NCBI GenBank assembly: GCA_018399055.1
Contig: CP073762.1
Location: forward strand, 1,116,001-1,180,000
DNA: 64,000 nt
Source of the DNA: Simkaniaceae bacterium
GTDB taxonomy: Bacteria; Chlamydiota; Chlamydiia; Chlamydiales; Simkaniaceae
Direction: 5' to 3'
Numbering within the stretch: the first letter of the stretch is position 1; each line of letters opens with the position of its first letter. This document shows, one piece after another, positions 45,023 through 53,117 of this stretch. The notes under the pieces are model-generated. The model made no database searches. It was given only the letters and a program-made list of their open reading frames with translations, and was not told the DNA's origin. The position numbers and the translations under genes were made by a program.

Positions 45023-47449
45023 ATTTTTGCTCAAGCGCTTCCCCCTCTTTTTGCACGTCTCGTGATTCGAAAAGATTTTTCGTTGCTTGGAATTCTGCAA
45101 GATCTCTTTGTAGGGCTGCAGCTTTCTTTTTTAGGGCCTGTTGCCCCTTTGATTCAGCTGGTAATCCTTTATGATGCTTTCCTATATAAAAAGGTGGGAT
45201 ATCGCCTTGATCGGCGCGCATTTTCGTTTCTAAAAGATGCCAAAGAATTTCGCGATTCTGCCAAAGCATTAGGGATTCTAAAAGTACTCCCGCTCTTCTT
45301 AATCCTCTCTATTGTTCCTGCTTTTTTTGCTACACCCTCAATGTGGGTGCTTGTTGGTATTCCTCTATGGTTTTCCCCAAAGGATTCTTTGGTATTGATT
45401 TGGGAAAAGGAGATTTTTTATCGCCCTTTTCGTAAGACGGAAGGGAATTTTAGTTCTTTTGCTCGAAAAGAAATCATGCGTCCAACGGAAGTCTATCACG
45501 CGCATTCCCAGAAATATCCTTTATACCGCCATACTAAAGGGTTTCAAGGTGAAAAGGTTGCAAATATCAATGCAGATGGGAAACCCCATGTAATTTTTCT
45601 TTTTTTTGAATCACTCAGAGCAAAAGAACTCTACCGTCTTCCCAACTTGAGCGCACTTTCTAAGGAGTGTTATACCTTCCCCAACTTTTACTCAAATTCC
45701 GTTTTGACCTTCCGCACTTTTTTTACATCCCTCTATGGTCTCCCCTATGAACTCGGGATTTCTGGGGGCCTTGATCGGGAATTGGATATCTATGGGCTTC
45801 CAGATATTCTGAAAAGAGAGGGGTATGAACGTAATTTTTTTACTGGAGCAACCTGGTCTTTAAATGGAATCGGCCCCTTTCTTTCAAAATATGGAGGGGA
45901 TCGTGTTTTTGACCGCAAACAGCTTTTAGAACACTATGGAAAAATCGACCAAAGTTCGTGGGGTGTTGCAGACGAATATCTGTTGGATTTTGCAGCAAGT
46001 CATCTAGAGCAGCATAAGGACGTACCCCAGTTCTACTCTTTATTGACAATCTCGTCTCACCATCCTTGGAATGTTCCCAAGAGCTATTCGGGACCTACTT
46101 TTGAAGAGGAGGAAGGGGAGTATACCCCAAAATACCTGCAAACCCTTCACTATACCGACCATTGCATTGGAACATTTATCAAAGAGCTCAAGAAACGGAA
46201 CCTTTCAAAAGATGTCCTTCTCTTTATTACGGGGGATCATGGGTTTTATCTGGGAGCTGGGGATCGAGGATTTGAATATCAGAGGGGGACACACCCTGAT
46301 AATTTCCACGTTCCGCTTATGATTTATGGAGAAGGGAGGATCCAGAACCCTCAAGAAATATTGACCTGGGGTTCTCATGCAGACCTTTATCCCACATTTC
46401 TCGACCTTTTCAACCTTGAGGGAATGCAGCATTCAATAGGAAAATCACTTTTGAGAAAGGATGAAAGTGCTCCAGTTTTTTATCACAATCCCTCGCATCA
46501 TAGTGGAGGGCTTTGCTCGAAGAATGCATCTAAAGAAACGGAAAAGAGCTTTCAAGAGATGATGCAATATATGTTTCAAGAGGGTGCTCTAGCTCCAGAC
46601 AAAGAGGAAAGAACTCGTTTAAGGCTTGACCCATTCGAGCCTTCTTTGAAGCTCGATAAGAATTCACTGCTCAAGGAGATCAAAGCAAAGAGTCCAATGG
46701 TGACGCTCAATCTCAATTGCCACCAAGGGTTGGATGATACGCTGCTCAAATCGGTTTCGAAGTGGAACCCCGATCTTCATCATCTTTCAATCAACCAATC
46801 CTATAGGGTTACTGATCAGGGGGTAAAAGAGGTGATAGCTAGCTGCCTCTCTCTGGTATCACTAGACCTTTCCTATTGTCCTTTGGTCACGTCTAACTGT
46901 TTAGAATTCCTTCCTGAGTCTTTTTATGAATTGAATCTTGCTGGGACAGACATAGTTTTCAATCGTCCCATTAAAGACTTGGAGATCCTAAACTTAGAAA
47001 AGACTCCGATTTCAGCGGCTATTTTATCTAATCTTCCTCTTCTATGTCCCCACCTTTTGACCCTACACCTTTCTTATCCAAGATTTACAGGAGCTGTGAT
47101 TCGGAAAGCAATAGACCCACTCCCTCTATATCGCTTAATGATCAATGAATGTGATCAAATGAGCAATGAAGAGGCAAGGAAGCTGTTTGATCCCCATCCA
47201 CATCTTCGTTTTCTGTTTCTCGAAAGATGCTATCAATTAACGGATGCCCTTTTTCAAGGGATGAAAGATCTTTCTCTTCGTCATTTAACTCTTCAAGGGG
47301 CGCATTCTTTGACAGATGAGGGACTCATAGCTTTGCTCGAGCTTCCTCTTGATTCTTTAGAGATCCAGGGGTGTCCTAACTTGACTGATCGAGGAATTGC
47401 TGCAGTTGAAAGGCATCGGTCGAAGTTTTCAAAACTTAAGATTGCCTAG
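45023..47449 (+). CDS. LtaS-like phosphotransferase fused to leucine-rich repeats, copy 2
   Basis: The same architecture as copy 1: membrane N-terminus, sulfatase-fold domain (FLFFESLR, SNSVLTFRT, SSHHPWNVP, ITGDHG) and a cysteine-type LRR tail ending NLTDRGIAAVERHRSK. About two-thirds to three-quarters identical to copy 1 by eye. The ATG of copy 1 corresponds here to ACT (45020). The next codon is ATT (45023), with GGAGG (45012-45016) six bases upstream. The first GTG is at 45062 and has no ribosome-binding site. I give the ATT start (808 aa) because it restores the paralog's N-terminus; starting at GTG gives 795 aa. Protein function as for copy 1. Confidence 0.8.
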   Translation: MFAQALPPLFARLVIRKDFSLLGILQDLFVGLQLSFLGPVAPLIQLVILYDAFLYKKVGYRLDRRAFSFLKDAKEFRDSAKALGILKVLPLFLILSIVPAFFATPSMWVLVGIPLWFSPKDSLVLIWEKEIFYRPFRKTEGNFSSFARKEIMRPTEVYHAHSQKYPLYRHTKGFQGEKVANINADGKPHVIFLFFESLRAKELYRLPNLSALSKECYTFPNFYSNSVLTFRTFFTSLYGLPYELGISGGLDRELDIYGLPDILKREGYERNFFTGATWSLNGIGPFLSKYGGDRVFDRKQLLEHYGKIDQSSWGVADEYLLDFAASHLEQHKDVPQFYSLLTISSHHPWNVPKSYSGPTFEEEEGEYTPKYLQTLHYTDHCIGTFIKELKKRNLSKDVLLFITGDHGFYLGAGDRGFEYQRGTHPDNFHVPLMIYGEGRIQNPQEILTWGSHADLYPTFLDLFNLEGMQHSIGKSLLRKDESAPVFYHNPSHHSGGLCSKNASKETEKSFQEMMQYMFQEGALAPDKEERTRLRLDPFEPSLKLDKNSLLKEIKAKSPMVTLNLNCHQGLDDTLLKSVSKWNPDLHHLSINQSYRVTDQGVKEVIASCLSLVSLDLSYCPLVTSNCLEFLPESFYELNLAGTDIVFNRPIKDLEILNLEKTPISAAILSNLPLLCPHLLTLHLSYPRFTGAVIRKAIDPLPLYRLMINECDQMSNEEARKLFDPHPHLRFLFLERCYQLTDALFQGMKDLSLRHLTLQGAHSLTDEGLIALLELPLDSLEIQGCPNLTDRGIAAVERHRSKFSKLKIA

Positions 47450-48393
47450 TACGTGATTACTGCTGAGATAATGCCACTATAAAATTGAGATGCATTTTTC
47501 CCTACAAGGGTAAACCATGTGCCAGCGATCAGGCCAAAAGATTCACTGTAGTTGTACTCAACGGCAGGAGCAAAGCTGATTTGATGAGAGGTTGGACTTC
47601 CAACGAGACTGCGCCCTTTTGTTCCAGAAAAGTGATCGGGAGTGATTAGGGTATAGACAGTGTCGAAGGCAAATCCCCAATTGCGAGTAGCGGTGTATTC
47701 ACCGGAAAGATAGAAAGTATAGGTTTTGCCAGGGGTGACATCTCCGTTGGTAGCGGGGGATCCTCCATAGGCATTGAGTCCGGTAACATGAACATTTGAA
47801 GCGAATAGAATACCTGAAATAGACCAGCGTAGTCGGAAATAGTGTTCTACAGACATTTTAAAAGTTTTTTGAAAGTCGAATGAAACTCCCGACTGAAAAG
47901 AACCTTTTCCAGAACTGTCTGTTCCATTTTTCTTAGGATTGAGTTTGTCGCATTGTCCAAAGGGGAATATTTGATGTAGAGAAATACGAAGGTCCGGAAA
48001 CCAGGATGCTTCTGACTGTCTGAGTGCTTGGAAGCCGAGAAAAAGGGGAGTATCATTCATACGGATAGATGATGATCCTCCGCTCGTTTGATAAACAAAG
48101 GAGGGGGTTACCTCTAGGTCCATAAAAGAAGCGATTCCATAAGTGATATCTATCAGGGGCTGGATCGCCCACATGTCAGAGGTGTTTTTCCGATTCCAGT
48201 TGTTATCGAAGGTTCCAAAAGTATTTGTGAAGAAGAGATAGGGTTGCCAGCTTACTTCTCTCAGCTTATTGCAACTGGCGCTAGGGGCTAGAAGAGGACC
48301 TGTAAACCAAGGCGTGGACCAGGCGTTTTCGTGAGGAGCCTTGGCCAGTAGAAGCACAGGGACGAGAAGAAAGAGGATGTATTTATTCATCAT
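47446..48393 (-). CDS. Outer-membrane beta-barrel protein
   Basis: 315 aa. Signal peptide (MMNKYILFLLVPVLLLAKA). The rest alternates polar and aromatic residues in barrel-like strands (SFVYQTSGG, YFRLRWSISG, TFYLSGEYTATRNWGFAFDTVYTL, ISFAPAVEYNYSESFGLIAGTWFTLVG) and ends in SAVITY, a terminal strand with C-terminal Tyr. It resembles MetA-like transporter barrels or general OmpL-type channels; substrate unknown. Its 3' end overlaps the LRR-fusion copy 2 by four bases. A deleted counterpart seems to have existed after copy 1. Confidence 0.75.
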   Translation of the reverse strand: MMNKYILFLLVPVLLLAKAPHENAWSTPWFTGPLLAPSASCNKLREVSWQPYLFFTNTFGTFDNNWNRKNTSDMWAIQPLIDITYGIASFMDLEVTPSFVYQTSGGSSSIRMNDTPLFLGFQALRQSEASWFPDLRISLHQIFPFGQCDKLNPKKNGTDSSGKGSFQSGVSFDFQKTFKMSVEHYFRLRWSISGILFASNVHVTGLNAYGGSPATNGDVTPGKTYTFYLSGEYTATRNWGFAFDTVYTLITPDHFSGTKGRSLVGSPTSHQISFAPAVEYNYSESFGLIAGTWFTLVGKNASQFYSGIISAVITY

Positions 48394-48496
48394 TTTATGT
48401 GTTTAACAAAAAGATGAATTTTCTTGCATTGTTTGTAGCCGAAAATCACATAAGTGTTTAACATGAGAAAAATATTTTCCTCCATGAGGATTCGGG

Positions 48497-49432
48497 ATGT
48501 ATCGGCTAGTCTTTATTTTTTCACTCTTTTTCATGTCGTTTGCCTTTGCGCAAAAAAAAGTTGAAGAGATTCGTATTCTGAATCTCCTTCCATATTTTGT
48601 CCAGCCCCCTATGGTTGAACCCTACCTTCCCGATGATTTTTTGCTTGGAAAGCAAGAAGATGATCCTTATTTTTCAAGAGGATATCATTGGGGAAGTCAA
48701 AGAACGTTGGATGACTATTTTGAAGATGGTGCAAATTTAAAGGGGTGTTTGATCAGAGCCCAGGTATCTTCGACAGTGAAGCAAATAGGGCATGACCGTT
48801 TTTCTAACGATGGGAATACCCAGGCTTTGACTGCTGCTGGATTCACAGAGATCAAGGTTAACAAAGGGAGATGGGGGATTTTCCCCTACCGAGAACTCCT
48901 TGCAAAGGGACCCAAGGGAAGACGCTACTTCCAAATGTGGGTTGGCCTAAACACCAATGAGGGTGCAGCCCTATACTTTCAGTTCATCTATCCTGAATAT
49001 CTCAATGAACCAACTCAAACACAAAAGTCTACTTGGACAAATTTTGTAAAAAAAACCGATCTCATGTGCTTAAGCGATCTCATGGTTGCGCGCGCGCGGA
49101 TGACGGCTCCCGATTTTTCTATGGAAGGGGATCTCGAAACAGAGATTGGTCTTCGAGTAGAGAAGCGTCGGTGGGATCAAAAGCTATTGATTCAAACTGA
49201 GAATGCTCAAAGCTTTTCCGTCCTCCATATACAAGAAAATAATTTCTTTACAGACTTTTCACTATGCCAGCCGTATATTGAAATCGAGGCTCTTTTGGGC
49301 CTGAATAAGGAAGAAATAACAAAAGAAAAGTTGAGAGTTTCTTATCAGGTTGTTGATACCTTTTCATTTGATTCTAAAATGCTCCAAATCAATCGCTTTC
49401 GTGAAGACGGCGACGTCCTCCTTTTCCATTGA
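48497..49432 (+). CDS. Exported protein of unknown function (311 aa)
   Basis: Signal peptide MYRLVFIFSLFFMSFAFA. GAGG seven bases before the ATG. Mature domain mixed alpha/beta with few Cys (GYHWGSQRTLDDYFEDGANLK, GRRYFQMWVGLNTNEGA). No family recognised. The upstream 100 bp and first ten codons are duplicated at 44750-44869, showing that this gene's 5' end was the right edge of the unit that duplicated. Confidence 0.75.
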   Translation: MYRLVFIFSLFFMSFAFAQKKVEEIRILNLLPYFVQPPMVEPYLPDDFLLGKQEDDPYFSRGYHWGSQRTLDDYFEDGANLKGCLIRAQVSSTVKQIGHDRFSNDGNTQALTAAGFTEIKVNKGRWGIFPYRELLAKGPKGRRYFQMWVGLNTNEGAALYFQFIYPEYLNEPTQTQKSTWTNFVKKTDLMCLSDLMVARARMTAPDFSMEGDLETEIGLRVEKRRWDQKLLIQTENAQSFSVLHIQENNFFTDFSLCQPYIEIEALLGLNKEEITKEKLRVSYQVVDTFSFDSKMLQINRFREDGDVLLFH

Positions 49433-49491
49433 TAAAATCTTTACAAATCTTTAATATATGCTGCACCTTTAAATGATAAGGAGAGTATAAA

Positions 49492-50103
49492 ATGAGTGTT
49501 GACGCAGTTGGAGAAGGTTTCACAGTTCCTGAACATGAGGAATTCGAGATTCGTCCTGAAGAGCATTATTTTTCTAAAACATTTACGGTTCTCAAAGGGA
49601 ATTGGCCTGTAGCAGTCATTTCAACAAATAAGTTTTTCCATAACTTCTTTGACTTGAGAATGCACTTTACTGTTTACGATAGCAAGACAGGTGAAGAAGT
49701 TGCCCATGCTATTAAGAATTATGGATTTACTCCACGAGGAATCTGGAACCTCTCCTTCCTAGGATGGTTTCGTCCTCATACCCTTGCAGACTTTGATCTT
49801 TATGATAAAGAGGGAATATATATTGGGTGTATTGATGGCAAAGTGCTTGATATCAGCAAAGCGCGATTTGATTTTCAAGATGCAAAAGGGAATGTAATTG
49901 CTTACGCAAGACAAGAAAACACCCAGCTTATGATCAATGATGCAAAAACAAATGCTCCTGTAGGCTTTTTGAAGAGGCATTTCGAGGTTGGTACAGAAGA
50001 TACGTGGAAAATGGAGCTGACGTCTAAGGTCGATAGCCGTACTGCTCTTGTCTTTGCAGCTTTTGTTGTCCATAATCAAAGCTATTTTCTAAAAGACATC
50101 TAA
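49492..50103 (+). CDS. LURP-one/tubby-like domain protein
   Basis: 203 aa with AAGGAG ten bases before the ATG. No signal peptide. A run of beta-strands (YFSKTFTVLKGNWPVAVI, FDLRMHFTVYDSKTGEEVAHAIK, ADFDLYDKEGIYIGCIDGK, ARFDFQDAKGNVIAYARQ) with repeated YD/DxxG turns ends in a hydrophobic helix (TALVFAAFVVHNQ). This strand-strand-turn layout recalls the LURP1/tubby/scramblase-like barrel. The assignment is by pattern only. A long palindrome follows three bases after the stop. Confidence 0.6.
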   Translation: MSVDAVGEGFTVPEHEEFEIRPEEHYFSKTFTVLKGNWPVAVISTNKFFHNFFDLRMHFTVYDSKTGEEVAHAIKNYGFTPRGIWNLSFLGWFRPHTLADFDLYDKEGIYIGCIDGKVLDISKARFDFQDAKGNVIAYARQENTQLMINDAKTNAPVGFLKRHFEVGTEDTWKMELTSKVDSRTALVFAAFVVHNQSYFLKDI

Positions 50104-50106
50104 GTA

Positions 50107-50136
50107 TACCCCCCTCTCTTTAAAGAGAGGGGGGTA
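50107..50136 (+). terminator. 30-bp perfect palindrome downstream of the 49492 gene
   Basis: A 15-bp arm, TACCCCCCTCTCTTT, is followed at once by its exact complement. It makes a very stable hairpin three bases after the stop but has no T-run on either side. It may act as a terminator or mRNA 3' stabiliser, and it also borders a pseudogene. Confidence 0.6.
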
Positions 50137-50696
50137 CTGGGTTAAAGAGGTAAATCCCGACTTTAATGAAAAGCTAAAATTGCTGCTCGAGTCCACGGAA
50201 AAATGGAATAGCGAACTTTCTGGTTTTGAACTAGAGATTGCGATCGAGGACTTTATGGGCACTCTATGGAATTGTTACGTTGAATATTTAATACCATCTT
50301 GAGGAAGCAAAAGTTACAGCTATTCCCTATCAAAATCTCTTAGTATCCCATATGGATCTTATTAATAAATCCTATATTTCTAGAGAGTGGCAACAAGTCG
50401 TTACTGCAGATGATTATGACTCTCCTTGGATCAAAGCATGCAGGCTTCGATCTAATATCGAGTCTTTTCATACTATGTTTAGCTCTTTTACGGGAAGGCT
50501 AAAGGACTCGAAAATCGTTGAATATATAGAAGAAAGACAGGGCGCTATCGAGGAAGGGTTGAGATTAAAGCCAGAAAAAATTCCAAATTCACTTATCTCA
50601 CGCGTTAAGTATAGAGGGTTTAGGCTGGTGTGGGCTTTGCATCAGGAGTTTCGGATTCCTTCTCTGTTGTATCAAGAGCAGCTTCTTTTTCTATAA
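50135..50696 (+). pseudogene. Frameshifted gene remnant
   Basis: Two adjacent frames read like one protein. The first is YWVKEVNPDFNEKLKLLLES through LWNCYVEYLIPS, stop (50135-50302). The second, in a different frame, is EEAKVTAIPYQNLLVSHMDL through SRVKYRGFRLVWALHQE (from ~50298). A frameshift near 50295 joins them, and there is no start before the palindrome. The product looks helical; family unknown. Its 3' part overlaps the end of the nucleotide translocase on the other strand. Confidence 0.6.
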
Positions 50697-52173
50697 GCCC
50701 TTTATTGAGCTGTCTTACAGAATAGCTCCAATAGAGGCTGGCACCAAGGACAATGGGGATCAAGTAGGGGGTAACAAACAAGACAGAACTGGTTCCAACA
50801 ACATGCATCAGTCCGACTTGCAACCATGAAGAACTAGATTTTCCAAGGCGGGAACCGACCATATCAATAGCAGCCTTCCCCTTCACTTTTGATTCTTGAT
50901 CAAGAGGGATGTAGGCCATCTCCTTGGTCGAATCAAAGAACGAATACTTGACGACCTTACTTGCCACATTTTGGAAAGCCCCCACAAGCACAAGAAGGAC
51001 TAATGGTGTCGTTCCAAAAATGGCTGCGATAGGTCCAAGGGAATCTTTGAAATAGGAGAGGACAAAAAAAATGGCACCAGTTGTGCCAACGATAATGGGG
51101 GTAATCTGTGCACTAAAGTGCCAACCAAATCGCCGGAGGAAATTTCCTCCAAGAAAAAGAACCGTAATCAATGCAACAACGCCAACAATCGTTGTTACCT
51201 TTGAGATAAAGGCCATATAATCTGCGGTCTCGGGGAACAAGGAATGAACATGGGACTTCCAGGTCACTTCCACCATATTTATGGTGAGGGCACATCCAAT
51301 CACTAGGACGGCGATACATAAGAGATATTTGGAAGAAAAGATGTGCTTAATACTCTTTCCTAAGGTCAGTTTTGTCTTTTCGTTGAGAGAGTGCTTGGTC
51401 ACTGAAGGATCATAATAGCGTTTGTCAGAGAGGACATATTTGTTCATCCACCAGTAAAGGGTAATGATACCAACGCCTGCGATTAGAACATAGGAGAGGA
51501 GTGATTGGAGGGTTGATGTAAAATCACCTGATGAGAATTTCATAACGTGGTGGAGGACTAAGGGGCCTGCCACAATCGTTGCTAAGTCACCGGCTGCGAT
51601 AAAGAGGGTATAGGTTCTTTTAGCTTCTTTAACCTGACAGATATGGTTTGCAAACCCCCAGTAGAGGATAAAGATTACAACTTGAGCCCAGAGTTCTGCA
51701 GTAATAAAAAAGAGAGAGTGAATCCAGTTCCTGTAGACAGCAATCCAGTGAGTATACTTTGCTCCAAGCTTCATCATGAGCCAATCTGAGCTGGCATGGG
51801 GGCTGAGAGCTTCAGCATTGGGAAATAGGACAAACCCGTACAAAAAGATGATAATGAGAAAGAAGGTAATGATCGAATAGAAGAGGGTCGATCGTTTATA
51901 CTGATTACTTAGCTTCGAGTAGGCTACAGCGCAAAGCAGGGACAAAGGGAAAACAAGCCATCCCTTAAGAACCGGGATCACTTCCGCTCCGGACTGACTT
52001 GCTGTGACAACAAGGCTATCCTTCATACAAGTAAGGGTTGCATAAACAATAGAGGCTAAAAACTTGAGAAGGAGAAGAGGAAGGACCTTTTTAAGTTCAA
52101 AACGTTGAACCGGCCAGATTTTTTTAATCCAAGAACTATTTGAGGCTACTTCAGGTGATTCCATATCTGCCAT
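50620..52173 (-). CDS. ATP/ADP nucleotide translocase (NTT/Tlc family)
   Basis: 517 aa from ATG 52173 (a TTG at 52212 and ATG 52164 are alternatives). 11-12 membrane helices. Family signatures: FELKKVLPLLLLKFLASIVYATLTCMKDSLVV, where Lys and Asp are conserved, then HWIAVYRNWIHSLFFITAELWAQVVIFILYWGFAN, and EMAYIPLDQESKVKGKAAIDMVGSRLGKS near the C-terminus. NTT proteins exchange host ATP for ADP or import nucleotides in Chlamydiota, Rickettsiales and plastids. It is a strong marker of obligate intracellular life. Whether this isoform is the ATP/ADP exchanger or a net nucleotide importer cannot be told here. Confidence 0.95.
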   Translation of the reverse strand: MADMESPEVASNSSWIKKIWPVQRFELKKVLPLLLLKFLASIVYATLTCMKDSLVVTASQSGAEVIPVLKGWLVFPLSLLCAVAYSKLSNQYKRSTLFYSIITFFLIIIFLYGFVLFPNAEALSPHASSDWLMMKLGAKYTHWIAVYRNWIHSLFFITAELWAQVVIFILYWGFANHICQVKEAKRTYTLFIAAGDLATIVAGPLVLHHVMKFSSGDFTSTLQSLLSYVLIAGVGIITLYWWMNKYVLSDKRYYDPSVTKHSLNEKTKLTLGKSIKHIFSSKYLLCIAVLVIGCALTINMVEVTWKSHVHSLFPETADYMAFISKVTTIVGVVALITVLFLGGNFLRRFGWHFSAQITPIIVGTTGAIFFVLSYFKDSLGPIAAIFGTTPLVLLVLVGAFQNVASKVVKYSFFDSTKEMAYIPLDQESKVKGKAAIDMVGSRLGKSSSSWLQVGLMHVVGTSSVLFVTPYLIPIVLGASLYWSYSVRQLNKGLIEKEAALDTTEKESETPDAKPTPA

Positions 52174-52212
52174 TTTAGCGGCATATTGTATCAAATCATG
52201 ATCAAAAAGCAA

Positions 52213-52247
52213 GCAAAAAAAAGCCTCGAGGTTTTCCTCGAGGCTTT
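52213..52247 (-). terminator. Terminator of the 52270-52854 gene
   Basis: 12-bp perfect stem AAAGCCTCGAGG / CCTCGAGGCTTT with a 4-base loop, followed on the minus strand by a run of T. It lies 22 bases past the stop and just upstream of the nucleotide translocase start. Confidence 0.92.
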
Positions 52248-52269
52248 AGATCCTTTTCAAAGAAGTGGT

Positions 52270-52854
52270 TTACGCTTCTTCTTTTTGGTCCATTCCAAGA
52301 AGCGTTTGATTATTTTGGCGATCTTCGTGTGTTAAATCTTTAATCACATTTTCTTGAAGGGCTAAGCGCTGAGCCTCTCCAGTAAATCGATCTTTGAATT
52401 CGTTAAGTTGAGCAACTTCATCTCTATCGTCTTTAAGAGAAATACTCTTTTGAGAAGTCATCTCACTCAAGATATAATTTGCTTTTGCAAGGCGCATCCT
52501 TTTCTTTTTAGAATTCTCGTATTCAACTTTTCCAAATTTTTCTGGGTGTTTAAGATAGAGAATGCGGAGGAAGTTTTCAGCTCTATTCGCAATCTTTTTT
52601 TCGGCCCAAATTCGAAATGCAGCCACATTAGACTTAAGCATCTTATTTTCGAAGTTTTCATTAAGTCCATAAGGTTTAAGCATGATTCCAAGCTCGAGCA
52701 TCATATGAACGTCGCTGAGATCAAATACGATCATCTTGCGATTGACGTTTGTGTAGCGGATTTCTTCATCTCGACGCTCAGAAGACTGAACAGTCTGGAA
52801 TTCGATTCTTTTTGATAATTCTTTGGAAGCAAAGATTTTCTCATCTAATAGCAT
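52270..52854 (-). CDS. Unknown protein, paralog A (194 aa)
   Basis: Soluble, highly charged and helical. It aligns along its length with the 53118-53687 protein: both have EEKV/DEKI...SKEL at the N-terminus, IQSSE/VQSSE, NRKxIxFDLxD, L...KPYGL, FLRxLYLKHPEKF, SLKDD and a coiled-coil C-terminus. AAAGGT precedes the ATG. Single-gene unit with its own strong terminator. No known family, signal peptide or membrane segment. The repeated paralogy suggests a lineage-specific family, possibly secreted, but there is no direct evidence. Confidence 0.8.
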   Translation of the reverse strand: MLLDEKIFASKELSKRIEFQTVQSSERRDEEIRYTNVNRKMIVFDLSDVHMMLELGIMLKPYGLNENFENKMLKSNVAAFRIWAEKKIANRAENFLRILYLKHPEKFGKVEYENSKKKRMRLAKANYILSEMTSQKSISLKDDRDEVAQLNEFKDRFTGEAQRLALQENVIKDLTHEDRQNNQTLLGMDQKEEA

Positions 52855-53063
52855 TTTTTTTACCTTTTTTAATATATTTTTTGCTCTTAACTATATTATT
52901 ACAATTATCTTTATAAATGTCTAATAAAATCTTTACAATCGTAAGTATCTTATCATAAGTAACGTAAATTATCTATTATTAATATATTAGATTTTAAAGT
53001 GCTAATTATTAAATCTACCTAATTGTTTGTCATTAATAATAAAATAGTTAGGTAGTTAGCAGA

Positions 53064-53094
53064 ATAAAAAAAGCGACTGAAGGCCTCAGTCGCT
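53064..53094 (-). terminator. Terminator of the 53118-53687 gene
   Basis: 9-bp stem AGCGACTGA / TCAGTCGCT, loop with GGCC, followed on the minus strand by seven T, 23 bases after the stop. Confidence 0.9.
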
Positions 53095-53117
53095 ATAAGT
53101 ATTTAACAAAGAATATA

